From SG8-40 sp963792855 (GTDB taxonomy: Bacteria; Pseudomonadota; Gammaproteobacteria; Burkholderiales; Eutrophovitaceae): DNA of 64,000 nt. The notes below the pieces were generated by a model, which searched no databases, was not told the DNA's origin, and saw nothing but the letters and a program-made list of their open reading frames with translations. Made by a program: the position numbers and the translations under genes. The stretch spans positions 186,001 to 250,000 of the forward strand of contig CAWBXZ010000009.1 of NCBI GenBank assembly GCA_963792855.1. Reading direction: 5' to 3'. Each line of letters opens with the position of its first letter. The stretch's first letter is position 1. Of the stretch, positions 53,728-61,970 are shown piece after piece.

Positions 53728-55313
53728 GCGCGTGGATAATGCGTTTTCGGACTCACCGCTGCCGTGGCGCCCTGACGTCATGCTTTCTCGCATCCTGGTT
53801 CCTGGTGACTGGCGAGAGTGTTTGCGCAAAAGACGCTGAGCAACTCTATCGCCAGCATTGCGCCGCCTGCCATGGCGTCGACCGGTTCGGCGCGACCGGT
53901 CCGGCATTGCTGCCCGAAAGCCTGACGCGGCTACGCCGGGACACGGCTGAAACAATTATCAGAGACGGTCGGGAAGCAACGCAGATGCCCGGCTTCGCCA
54001 ATCAGATTGGCACGGACGGGATTGCCGCGCTCGCGGATTACCTATACTCCCCGCCGTCACGCCCGCCGGTGTGGACACGCGATGACATGCTCGCCTCCCG
54101 AGTCGTTTACATGGGCGAAGCATCTCTTTCTTCCAGACCCGTTTACGATGCGGACCCGCTCAATCTGTTCGTTGTCGTTGAGACCGGGGACCATCATGCG
54201 ACCATTCTCGACGGAGACCGCTTCGAACCGGTCGCGCGATTTCCCACCCGTTACGCATTGCATGGCGGCCCCAAGTTCTCGGCCGACGGCCGCTTCGTGC
54301 ATTTCATGTCGCGCGACGGCTGGGTAAGCAAGTACGACTTGTGGAATCTGCAGATGATCGCCGAGGTGCGTGTCGGATTGAACAGCCGCAATCTCGCGGC
54401 ATCGAGCGACGGACGCTATCTCGCCGTCGGCAATACACTGCCGCAGACGCTGGTGATACTCGATGCCGGTGATCTAAGCCCGCTGAAAATTATCGACGTC
54501 GCGGACATGCACGGACAACCGTCACGCGTGTCCGCCGTCTATGACGCTGCGCCACGCAAGAGTTTCATCGTGGCACTCAAGGACGTTTCCGAAGTGTGGG
54601 AAGTCAGCTACGACGACAACGCCGATCCGATCTACGAGGGCATGGTGCACGATTACCAGCTCGGCGAAGGCATCGCCATCGAAGGCAAGCTCAATGCACG
54701 ACGCACCATTCTCGAACAACCACTCGACGATTTCTTCTTCGATCCGAATTACAGATGGTTGATCGGCGCCGCTCGCAGTGATGGCGCGGGGCAGGTCATC
54801 AACCTCGACGTGCGCAGAAAGATCGCGTCGGTTGCGATTCCCGGCATGCCCCACCTGGGGTCGGGCATCAGTTGGCAGCGCGACGGGCGCACCCTGCTCG
54901 CGACACCCAACTTGCGCGATCCGGTAGTCAGTGTGATTGACATGAAGAACTGGAAGCTCGTCAAGGAGATTTCCACCAACGGGCCCGGATTTTTTCTGCG
55001 CAGTCACGAAGGCAGCGATTTCGCCTGGGTTGATGGCATGAACGGCCCACGCCCCGACACGCTGCAGATCATCGACAAACGTTCTCTCGACGTGGTGCAA
55101 GACATCACGCCGGAACCGGGCAAAACCGCCGCACACGTCGAGTTTACGCGCGACGGCCGCTACGCCCTTGTCAGCGTGTGGGACATGGATGGCGCACTCG
55201 TCGTCTACGACGCGAAAACCCTTGCCGAAGTGAAACGCCTGCCAATGAAGAAACCGTCAGGGAAGTATAACGTCTACAACAAAATTACCCGTTCCGAAGG
55301 AACGAGTCACTGA
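53724..55313 (+). CDS. nirN: Cytochrome cd1-like dehydrogenase NirN
   Basis: A 529-residue NirS homologue: signal-like segment (SCFLASWFLVTGESVCA), cytochrome c domain with CAACHGVDRFGATGP and Met in TQMPGFANQ, then a d1 propeller (FPTRYALHGGPKFSADGR; FFFDPNYRWLIGAAR; MPHLGSGISW) ending KKPSGKYNVYNKIT. NirN oxidises the dihydro-heme d1 propionate to the acrylate and hands heme d1 to NirS. Start is GTG 53724 or ATG 53739; the GTG overlaps the nirJ stop. Confidence 0.93.
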   Translation: MSAWIMRFRTHRCRGALTSCFLASWFLVTGESVCAKDAEQLYRQHCAACHGVDRFGATGPALLPESLTRLRRDTAETIIRDGREATQMPGFANQIGTDGIAALADYLYSPPSRPPVWTRDDMLASRVVYMGEASLSSRPVYDADPLNLFVVVETGDHHATILDGDRFEPVARFPTRYALHGGPKFSADGRFVHFMSRDGWVSKYDLWNLQMIAEVRVGLNSRNLAASSDGRYLAVGNTLPQTLVILDAGDLSPLKIIDVADMHGQPSRVSAVYDAAPRKSFIVALKDVSEVWEVSYDDNADPIYEGMVHDYQLGEGIAIEGKLNARRTILEQPLDDFFFDPNYRWLIGAARSDGAGQVINLDVRRKIASVAIPGMPHLGSGISWQRDGRTLLATPNLRDPVVSVIDMKNWKLVKEISTNGPGFFLRSHEGSDFAWVDGMNGPRPDTLQIIDKRSLDVVQDITPEPGKTAAHVEFTRDGRYALVSVWDMDGALVVYDAKTLAEVKRLPMKKPSGKYNVYNKITRSEGTSH

Positions 55314-55326
55314 ACCAGAGGTGCAC

Positions 55327-55911
55327 ATGACGAACGCAACCCAGATCAATGTTTGGGATCCCGCGGTCCGAATCGTTCACTGGTCGCTGGTCATCGCCTT
55401 CTTTACGGCATATCTATCCGGAGAGGAACTACACAGGCTGCACGAACTGATGGGCTACATCGTTCTTGTGCTGGTGATCCTGCGTCTCATATGGGGCTTT
55501 ATTGGCAGCGAACACGCACGTTTTTCGGATTTCGTCCGTGGACCCGGCGAGGTCTTGCACAACCTGCGGGACATTACCCGGCTGCACCCGAAGCGCTACC
55601 TCGGTCACAGCCCGGCTGGAGGCGCGATGGTCGTTTTACTGCTGGTCATGCTCGCCGCAACCAGTGCTAGCGGGATCGTCGCCGAAGAGCTGCGTGACAC
55701 CGCATTAGCAACGGCAACAGCCAATCAAACAGGCGGCGATGACGACGAAGAACACGAAGCCGAAGAAGGTATGGCGGCGGAGTTGCATGAAACGCTTGGC
55801 AATCTGACGCTGGCGCTGGTGTTCCTGCATATCGCTGGCGTCTTGTTGGCCAGTTTCACGCATCGCGAGAATCTGGTGCGGTCCATGGTAACCGGGCGCA
55901 AAACACCATAG
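55327..55911 (+). CDS. Cytochrome b561 family membrane protein
   Basis: About 194 residues with four predicted membrane helices. Heme-ligand His candidates lie in VRIVHWSLVIAFF, ELMGYIVLVLVILRLIWGFIGSEHARF, and near the end in LHETLGNLTLALVFLHIAGVLL. This is the Ni/Fe-hydrogenase-type cytochrome b561 layout. An acidic loop (GGDDDEEHEAEEG) before the last helix is odd. It lies 13 bp after nirN and may take electrons from quinol to periplasmic cytochromes serving NirS or NirN. ATG 55327 follows CAGAGGTGCAC. Confidence 0.88.
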   Translation: MTNATQINVWDPAVRIVHWSLVIAFFTAYLSGEELHRLHELMGYIVLVLVILRLIWGFIGSEHARFSDFVRGPGEVLHNLRDITRLHPKRYLGHSPAGGAMVVLLLVMLAATSASGIVAEELRDTALATATANQTGGDDDEEHEAEEGMAAELHETLGNLTLALVFLHIAGVLLASFTHRENLVRSMVTGRKTP

Positions 55912-55956
55912 CGAATCCGCGCTTCAAGACGGCAACCGGAGTAAATGCCACCTGGC

Positions 55957-57129
55957 TTAACCTGTCCTGGCCTCCAGTCCCGGGCGACTCAAAATCGGCC
56001 AGTAAACCACCAGGTAAAGCGCAAAGGCCATGCTCCATGCCAGCCCACCAAGCGTGAACCATGCGACATGCCAGCCTGGTGAGACCAATGGCCCCGCGAC
56101 ACGCAGCAATGCACTGGCTTGCACCAGAACATAAGCCAGGGTTTCCGGGCTGCCCGTATGGAGCGGCCGTCCGGAGTGACCACGCGCGGTACGCGTGATC
56201 ATGCCAATGATAGTGCCACCGATTGCGCCTGCTCCGAATGCATGCACCGATAACGAAAGCGGAACTTGCTCATGCAGCGCCGACAACGCCATCAGCAACA
56301 GACCGAGGGGAATCCACGCATATGACAAATGCAGAATCCACAATATCGGCCGGCGTCGCGTCGACAACGGGTCCCATAATGCGAGTCTGACCGCGTGTAA
56401 CAGCGCGGCGGACAACGCCGGCACGGCCAGCAGCCAGCCGCCCGCGCCCGCGAGCTGCATCACAAGGGCGATCACGAGCAGCACCACTGCTGCCCGATCC
56501 AGCGCCGGGATGCTGCGCGAACGCGCGGTGCGAATTGCGTTGCGAGTGAATGCCGGCGTCACCCGTCCCGACATGATCGTCACGATCAACAGCCCCAGGT
56601 ACAGTGCGCCGCGCACCGGCAACAACGGAGACAACGCAACGGCTCCAAGCAAGGCCAGATGAAACAATACGTTTGCCAGCGCGAACAGGAGCAGGATCAC
56701 CACGAAGAAGCGATTGCGATTGCGGCTGCGGTGCAATGGAAACCAGAGACCCAATGCCACCAGCGGCAGAAAGGCGCAATCGATGACGGCGGCAAGCGGG
56801 CTGGTCCCGGTCAGCATCGCCACGCGCCCGGCGACCCACAGTGCAGCAAGTGCCGCCAGGCGCGGACCTGCGGGTGTCGGCAGGCCACTCCAGTTTCTGC
56901 CGGCCGTAAACAGGAATCCGGTAATCACCGCGGCGACAAATCCGAACACCATTTCATGCGCGTGCCATGCCATACCGCCAATCGCGACCTGCGGCATGAT
57001 GCCGCGCCACTGCAACAACCAGATTGGAAGACCAAGCGTCGCCAGCAACGCGGCAAGCAGGTAAAACGGCCGGAAGCCAAGCTCGAACAATGAAAACCGG
57101 CCTGACCCGGTCAGCGATGATTTCCGCAT
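55957..57129 (-). CDS. nnrS: NnrS family heme-copper membrane protein
   Basis: A 390-residue protein with about 12 membrane helices. NnrS motifs: FELGFRPFYLLAALLATL near the start, GGMAWHAHEMVFGFVAAVITGFLFTAGRNWSGLP, IMSGRVTPAFTRNAIR and GAGAIGGTIIGMITRTARGHSGRPL. NnrS binds heme and copper and protects cells from NO-related stress in denitrifiers. It is convergent with the cytochrome b561 gene. A DNR-type box lies 70 bp upstream of its start. Confidence 0.94.
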   Translation of the reverse strand: MRKSSLTGSGRFSLFELGFRPFYLLAALLATLGLPIWLLQWRGIMPQVAIGGMAWHAHEMVFGFVAAVITGFLFTAGRNWSGLPTPAGPRLAALAALWVAGRVAMLTGTSPLAAVIDCAFLPLVALGLWFPLHRSRNRNRFFVVILLLFALANVLFHLALLGAVALSPLLPVRGALYLGLLIVTIMSGRVTPAFTRNAIRTARSRSIPALDRAAVVLLVIALVMQLAGAGGWLLAVPALSAALLHAVRLALWDPLSTRRRPILWILHLSYAWIPLGLLLMALSALHEQVPLSLSVHAFGAGAIGGTIIGMITRTARGHSGRPLHTGSPETLAYVLVQASALLRVAGPLVSPGWHVAWFTLGGLAWSMAFALYLVVYWPILSRPGLEARTG

Positions 57130-57198
57130 GTCGTCGGGCTACCAACCCGTGAATCCTTCGTGAGACAACATCGTGCCTGACGCGAGAGTGCCGATGCA

Positions 57199-57212
57199 TT
57201 GACATCGCTCAA
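57199..57212 (-). promoter_or_regulatory. DNR/FNR-type box upstream of nnrS
   Basis: On the minus strand TTGAG-CGAT-GTCAA (57212-57199), centre 57205.5, is 77 bp from the nnrS ATG. The half-sites equal those before nirC. No convincing -10 element is found at the expected place; GATGTT (57172-57167) is a few bases off. It overlaps the 3' end of the unknown interrupted ORF. Confidence 0.5.
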
Positions 57213-57916
57213 GATTTTCCCAAGCGCGCCGCCAACGAACAGCGCCGACGCACTTGTGTCCGGCATGGACCGAATGGCATGCCACCGCGGGTCAGTCGTT
57301 TTTTGTAGTCAGTAGCCCTTCGGCGTGCCTGTCGGCTGTGCTCGTCCTGGCTAGGCTCACCGCTCCTGACATTGTCAAGCAGCGACCGCATCAGTGCGTC
57401 ATCGTTTGGCAGATCCCGCAATAACGCGCGGAGATTGAGCGAAAGGTAGACGGCAAAGCGCTGGCGACGTTGCATGCATTCAACGAGATCATGTCCGGCA
57501 GCTGGCGCGGCAGTCGATGAATTGCAAACGATGCTGATGCCGAGGCGTGCACGGCCAACCCTGCAATGCACATCCAGCCAGCCAGTGCGATCGCGATTGC
57601 GCAACAGACAGCCGATACCGCGATTGTCGCCCGGTTCGGATGCTGGCATGACGGTACCGGTTTCCACGAAGCCAAGTCCCACGCGATGCGCCAGGTGCGC
57701 CATCCATCCATGGCGATCGAGCACCGCCGCCATGCCATCCGGCGAGGCAAATCGTCATCCGATCGTCTCTATCGCGCTGCTTGGCGGAAACGATTCCCTG
57801 GCGAGCGGCAATAGCGACCGCAACCGCGCTTCCACGGGCGCTACTACAAGGCCGAGCACGTGTTTCCGGTGCGGCCACCGCGCCAGCCACACGTTGCACG
57901 CCATCTCTTGCACCAT
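57209..57916 (-). pseudogene. Unknown protein gene interrupted by an in-frame TGA
   Basis: From ATG 57916 (MVQEMACNVWLARWPHRKHV) the frame keeps G/C-rich third positions like the neighbours, hits TGA at 57757-57755 (codon 54), and continues without change in codon use to the stop at 57209. The restored product is about 235 residues with no signal peptide, helix or motif I recognise. Segments include VVAPVEARLRSLLPLARESF, GMAAVLDRHGWMAHLAHRVG and LDVHCRVGRARLGISIVCNS. A shorter protein from ATG 57733 is possible. It lies between two DNR-type boxes. Confidence 0.45.
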
Positions 57917-57954
57917 CCGCTAACCCGCTCCCGCTTGCGGATGCCGGGGCGATC

Positions 57955-57996
57955 TTGATGCTGATCAAGGCATGCACACTTGAGCAGGCCTAGTTT
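57955..57996 (+). promoter_or_regulatory. Consensus DNR/FNR box and -10 element of the cytochrome c gene
   Basis: TTGAT-GCTG-ATCAA (57955-57968) is a perfect FNR/DNR consensus. Its centre is 57961.5. TAGTTT (57991-57996) keeps the key T, A and T of a -10 element and predicts a start at 58003, 41.5 bp from the centre. The cytochrome c ATG follows at 58032 after AGAGG. Confidence 0.8.
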
Positions 57997-58031
57997 GGGT
58001 ACCGTGTTCCCGTAAGTCGCTTACAGAGGTC

Positions 58032-58613
58032 ATGATGAAGCACCTGTCAGCCATTATCGCTGCATTGCTTGCGCTTAGTCTGGTATCGGGTAACCGCGTC
58101 GAGGCATCCGACCTGGCTGAGGGCGAAGCGCTGTACGCAACGGAATGCAAGCTCTGTCACGGCAGCCTGAGTCAGGAAACCGGTTCCCGCTTACCGGTTT
58201 CTCCGCCGCAAGGCATCCAGGTCGCAACGCTGCAAACCCTGGACAACGGCACGCCGAATTTCCTTACCGGCCTGATTCCGGCCATGAACCGGTCAGTCGC
58301 ACGTCCATTAACGGGTTCACGATCCTTTCCGATGCAATGGTCCGACGCGGCAACCGACAATCGGTTAGCCTTTGCCCCGCCCTTCGGACCGAATCTGCGC
58401 GGCGTCGTCGGACGTCCTGCGGGGACCGTTGAGGGCTTCACGTATTCGAATACGATGTTGAAAACGCTCAAGGGAATGGAGTGGACCGAAGCGGCCCTGA
58501 ATGTCTGGATCACCAGCCCGCAAGCCTGGGTGCCGGGTGTGTACATGTACTATAAGCAGGATAATCCGGAAGTCCGCCGCAAGATTATCCTCTATCTCAA
58601 GGCGAATCCCTGA
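58032..58613 (+). CDS. Class I cytochrome c with a long insertion after the heme site
   Basis: A 193-residue periplasmic protein: signal peptide MKHLSAIIAALLALSLVSG, heme site CKLCH (residues 39-43), then about 75 residues before GPNLRGVVGRPAGTVEGFTYS, where common cytochromes c2 have about 12. Met in VPGVYMYYKQ is the likely sixth ligand. It stands alone behind a consensus DNR box, next to the heme-copper oxidase-like cluster, so it may be the electron donor or partner of that enzyme, or serve NirS. Start is ATG 58032 or ATG 58035. Confidence 0.88.
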   Translation: MMKHLSAIIAALLALSLVSGNRVEASDLAEGEALYATECKLCHGSLSQETGSRLPVSPPQGIQVATLQTLDNGTPNFLTGLIPAMNRSVARPLTGSRSFPMQWSDAATDNRLAFAPPFGPNLRGVVGRPAGTVEGFTYSNTMLKTLKGMEWTEAALNVWITSPQAWVPGVYMYYKQDNPEVRRKIILYLKANP

Positions 58614-58724
58614 GCGCGCCGCGGGACACAAGGGCAGGTTCGCGGCATCGTCCGTTCTCCGGCTTGACGTTCGCCGGCGGCCGGAGACCATGCACCAAAG
58701 CCCGAACACCTCAGACGAGTATTC

Positions 58725-58904
58725 ATGGAGACCATCTATTTTCTGATCGCCGGCGTTACCTTGTATTTTGGTTCAGACTGGATTCTGGACCGGATCGAAC
58801 GTGCTCGCGGTTCCCGTTTCAAGCATCGTGATGCCATCTACTTTGGCATCATCCTCACACTCGCGATGGTCAGCTTTTACGTGATCAATCGCATCGGTGA
58901 TTAA
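58725..58904 (+). CDS. Small membrane protein of 59 residues
   Basis: ATG 58725 opens 59 codons ending TAA 58902-58904. Two hydrophobic helices (ETIYFLIAGVTLYFGSDWIL; IYFGIILTLAMVSFYVI) flank a basic loop (RIERARGSRFKHRD). Codon use is like neighbouring genes. It has no good ribosome site; TCAGACGAG is nearest. It follows the cytochrome c gene by 111 bp on the same strand and may be a small subunit of the oxidase-like complex encoded convergently. No family is recognised. Confidence 0.7.
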   Translation: METIYFLIAGVTLYFGSDWILDRIERARGSRFKHRDAIYFGIILTLAMVSFYVINRIGD

Positions 58905-58933
58905 CCAAACTGGTGCTTAACCAAACCGTCTCA

Positions 58934-60373
58934 CTATACTGGCGTGTGATTAAACTGGCGGCCGCGCATCACGCAGCGCAACACCAACACCAGAAACATC
59001 ACGCCGCCGATGACGGCAACGAGGCCGCCGAATCCCATCAGACTCATTCCGGCGATCTTGCCGACGGCGTCGAGCCCTTGCTCGGCGCCTGCGACCTTGC
59101 GCTGCACTCCGTAGCCACCCGACCAGACCAGCCCGGCGATATGCAGCATCTGGCCCACCCCGTAGAGCATAACCTGCCACCGCGCGGCCGTCGCGTTGAC
59201 TTGCCGGTATCCCAGCCGCGGCAACAACAGATACGCGACGCCCATAAACGCTAGCGTTACACCGACGATGCTGCCGTGATAGTGCGCCGGCACCCTGACG
59301 TTTGAACCGCTGATGAAGAAACCGATCAATCCGCCAAGTGCAAACAGAATGAGCGACATCGCCAGCGCGCTACGCAAGACACGTCGGTGCTCGTCCGTCG
59401 GTGCTGCGCGCGCCATTGCAAGCACCACCGCCAAGCCAATCGGCACGATACTCAGACCACCACCGAAACGCATCAACCAGGTCAACATGCGATGATACTC
59501 GACGGATTCCACGCCCCAGGCCAGATAGATCACCGGTGTAAAAAACACGGAGACCAGTGCGATACCGAACAGCAGCACGGCAACACGTGGCGTAAGCGGT
59601 AACGCGGCGTCTGCTTCACTGGCAAGCCACAGCCAGGATGCGAACATCAGCAAGGTCCAGGTGAACTGCAGTACATGGCCGCCACCCCAGAACAGCAACT
59701 CGTAATAGGGCTTCGGGTCCAGACCGGTCGGCACTTTGAGCCATGACCAGAAAAATGCCACCAGTGCGACAGCCGCCGATACCGCCGCCGCATTGAGTGC
59801 GAACCGCAGCGCGCCCGCGCCATCGAGCGCAACACCAACGCGCGGCACCGCGCGCATCCCGCGCAGTACAAGTAAACCCATGCCGCTTGCAAGCGTAATC
59901 AGCCCCCCCAGAAACAACCCACTGTCGAGCACCGGAATATAGTTACTCATCACCGGCGCCGGCACGCCGACAAACGCAGCCAAAGCCATCGCCACTGCGC
60001 CGGCCGACGCCAACAACAGTGCCAGCCAGCCGCCAGCAAGCCAGTGTTCGGTAGAGTTGAGACTCCAGAAGACGCCGCCAAAAGCAGCAAACCAGACCAA
60101 TACGGAGAGATCGACGTGTACCACCAGCGCGACGCGAAAAAAATCGGCAAACGGAAACACGTCCTGCATGAAAGGCGTACGCGACGCGACCAGCAGAACC
60201 GAAAAGACGCCGGCAACCAGCAGTGACATGACGCCGAGCATCATCCAGCCAAACGCAAGTTGCCGCCGTGCATCCGGCGGTACTTCGATCCGGTATTCCT
60301 GGAATGGCAGCAACCAGCGGGTACGGCCACGCGTCGAAGGCGCGGTGCTGGCAAGCTCTGGCACGTCTTTCAT
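58934..60373 (-). CDS. Heme-copper oxidase-like subunit I with atypical active site (NO reductase candidate)
   Basis: A 479-residue protein with about 12 helices. Expected ligands: His86 in helix II (ALVVHVDLSVLVWF), His233 in helix VI (WGGGHVLQFTW), and His364/His366 in helix X (PAHYHGSIVG). In helix VII the usual His-His pair is Tyr293-His294 (VESVEYHRMLTW) with Glu292 before it. The helix-VI Tyr of oxygen reductases is absent; Gln236 is nearby. This points away from O2 reduction and to NO reductase-like forms. ATG 60373 overlaps the upstream stop as ATGA. No subunit II gene is adjacent. Confidence 0.8.
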   Translation of the reverse strand: MKDVPELASTAPSTRGRTRWLLPFQEYRIEVPPDARRQLAFGWMMLGVMSLLVAGVFSVLLVASRTPFMQDVFPFADFFRVALVVHVDLSVLVWFAAFGGVFWSLNSTEHWLAGGWLALLLASAGAVAMALAAFVGVPAPVMSNYIPVLDSGLFLGGLITLASGMGLLVLRGMRAVPRVGVALDGAGALRFALNAAAVSAAVALVAFFWSWLKVPTGLDPKPYYELLFWGGGHVLQFTWTLLMFASWLWLASEADAALPLTPRVAVLLFGIALVSVFFTPVIYLAWGVESVEYHRMLTWLMRFGGGLSIVPIGLAVVLAMARAAPTDEHRRVLRSALAMSLILFALGGLIGFFISGSNVRVPAHYHGSIVGVTLAFMGVAYLLLPRLGYRQVNATAARWQVMLYGVGQMLHIAGLVWSGGYGVQRKVAGAEQGLDAVGKIAGMSLMGFGGLVAVIGGVMFLVLVLRCVMRGRQFNHTPV

Positions 60374-61968
60374 CGCCCCTCCCCCTGCGCACATTCGGTT
60401 TCAGCATCGGCAGGATTAATGCCTCGTTGCTTGTCCTTAAGACGCGACACGACTGCACCCACCCGCGACAGCTGCTCGCGGCCTGCCGCCACGACGTGCA
60501 ACCGGTCGCGCGGCACCGAGCGCCGCAGCTTCGGCTCCCTCTGGCCGCGGATGCGTTGTAACGTCCATTGCGCGCCAAGACGAAAAGCGCAGTCGCCTTC
60601 TTCGCACACGACCACGACCACGTCATGTGCGCCGCGGCGAAGCGCGTAGTCGATGAAAGCCGGGGGCAGCATACCGCTGCACGGAAGACTGAACACCCCC
60701 ACCCCAGGCCGGCCCAGCGACGTCACATTGGCACCACAATCACAACCGAACACAATCATACGCGACCATTCGGGCATTGCTGCGAGATCGGCGCGTAACT
60801 TCGATCTCATCTCACGCAGTGGCAGGTTCGGCATTTCAATGCCGCTAGCGAGAGCGGCAGTCGATCGGAACGGCGTCGCAGACGGGCAAGCGCCGACACA
60901 GATCCCGCATGAGGCACAGCGGTCCGGATCCACCAATGCCTGCAGCTGATGTCGTCCGGCAAGCGAATGGCCGACGAGAGAAATGGCCGCATACGGACAA
61001 TCCGCAACGCACAGCCCGCAACCATTGCAATTGTCCGCATCGACCAGCGCCGCCGGGGTCCGCGGCGCACGTCCCAGCAGAGGCAGCAACATCAGCACTA
61101 CCGTGGTACCGGCGGCAAGCCACCACAGCACGCGTGCCGATGTGGCATACATCAGTGGATGCCAGAACATGTAGAACCAGTCAATGCCGACGTGCCCTGG
61201 CGCCAGTGCCAGGTCGGCCGGCGCCGCACTGACGGCTGGCTTGAGTATCGAGAGAACAAGCAGCGCCGCAGAAATCCATGCCACGAGACGACGCGCAGGC
61301 AGAACGGCGGCCTGGCTGACGCGCTGTATGTGCACCCACATTCCGAGCAACAGCAGCAACGGCGTACCAATGTGCAGAAACACGAGCAGCGAAAAAAACC
61401 GATCGCTCACTGCTTCGGGCGTGACAAAATTGCGCGCAAGCGGTTCACCGAAAATGCCAAGCGCATCGAGCCATTCGGCGGTAGCGATCACGGAGAACTG
61501 CGCCGTGCCGTCCCAAACCAGCCAGTAGCCGCCAAGACCGGCTGCCCACATGAGCCAGATCAGCGGCACTCCGGTTAGCCAGGAAAACACTCGAAACGCG
61601 CTGAAACGGCGGTAGAGCATCTCCTTGAACAGATGCGCAAGCACCACCAAGACGAATGCAGCAGATGCATACCGGTGCAGACTGCGCATTACGCCGCCTA
61701 GATACCACTGTTCTCGGGTCAGATACTCGACACTCTCCCAGGCGCCACGAACGCTGGTATCAAATATTGCGTACAGATAGATGCCGGTGACCGTAATGAT
61801 CCAGAAAAAAAAGAAACCGAGTGCACCAAGTTGACGGAATGGATTTGCCTGCGCACCGGTCACATGGTCGAGCACGCTCTCCACCGCGTGCCAGACTTTG
61901 GACATGTGCGGTGCCGAGCCATCTTGTCCGGCTCGCCGTGTTGCGGCCTCGCCGCCCAGATCAGCCAC
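60370..61968 (-). CDS. Cytochrome b / two-4Fe-4S ferredoxin / MvhD-FlpD-like fusion protein
   Basis: A 532-residue fusion. Residues 25-300 form a cytochrome b N-terminal-type domain with His98/His112 and His199/His213 as bis-heme ligands. Residues 310-365 carry two 4Fe-4S motifs (CNGCGLCVADCP; CASCGICVGACP). Residues 400-500 resemble MvhD/FlpD (MIVFGCDCGAN; CEEGDCAFRLGA). MvhD-type domains normally pass electrons between hydrogenase or formate dehydrogenase and heterodisulfide reductase. Here it is joined to a quinone/heme-type membrane domain. Start is GTG 61968 or ATG 61905. Confidence 0.85.
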   Translation of the reverse strand: MADLGGEAATRRAGQDGSAPHMSKVWHAVESVLDHVTGAQANPFRQLGALGFFFFWIITVTGIYLYAIFDTSVRGAWESVEYLTREQWYLGGVMRSLHRYASAAFVLVVLAHLFKEMLYRRFSAFRVFSWLTGVPLIWLMWAAGLGGYWLVWDGTAQFSVIATAEWLDALGIFGEPLARNFVTPEAVSDRFFSLLVFLHIGTPLLLLLGMWVHIQRVSQAAVLPARRLVAWISAALLVLSILKPAVSAAPADLALAPGHVGIDWFYMFWHPLMYATSARVLWWLAAGTTVVLMLLPLLGRAPRTPAALVDADNCNGCGLCVADCPYAAISLVGHSLAGRHQLQALVDPDRCASCGICVGACPSATPFRSTAALASGIEMPNLPLREMRSKLRADLAAMPEWSRMIVFGCDCGANVTSLGRPGVGVFSLPCSGMLPPAFIDYALRRGAHDVVVVVCEEGDCAFRLGAQWTLQRIRGQREPKLRRSVPRDRLHVVAAGREQLSRVGAVVSRLKDKQRGINPADAETECAQGEGR

Positions 61969-61970
61969 GA

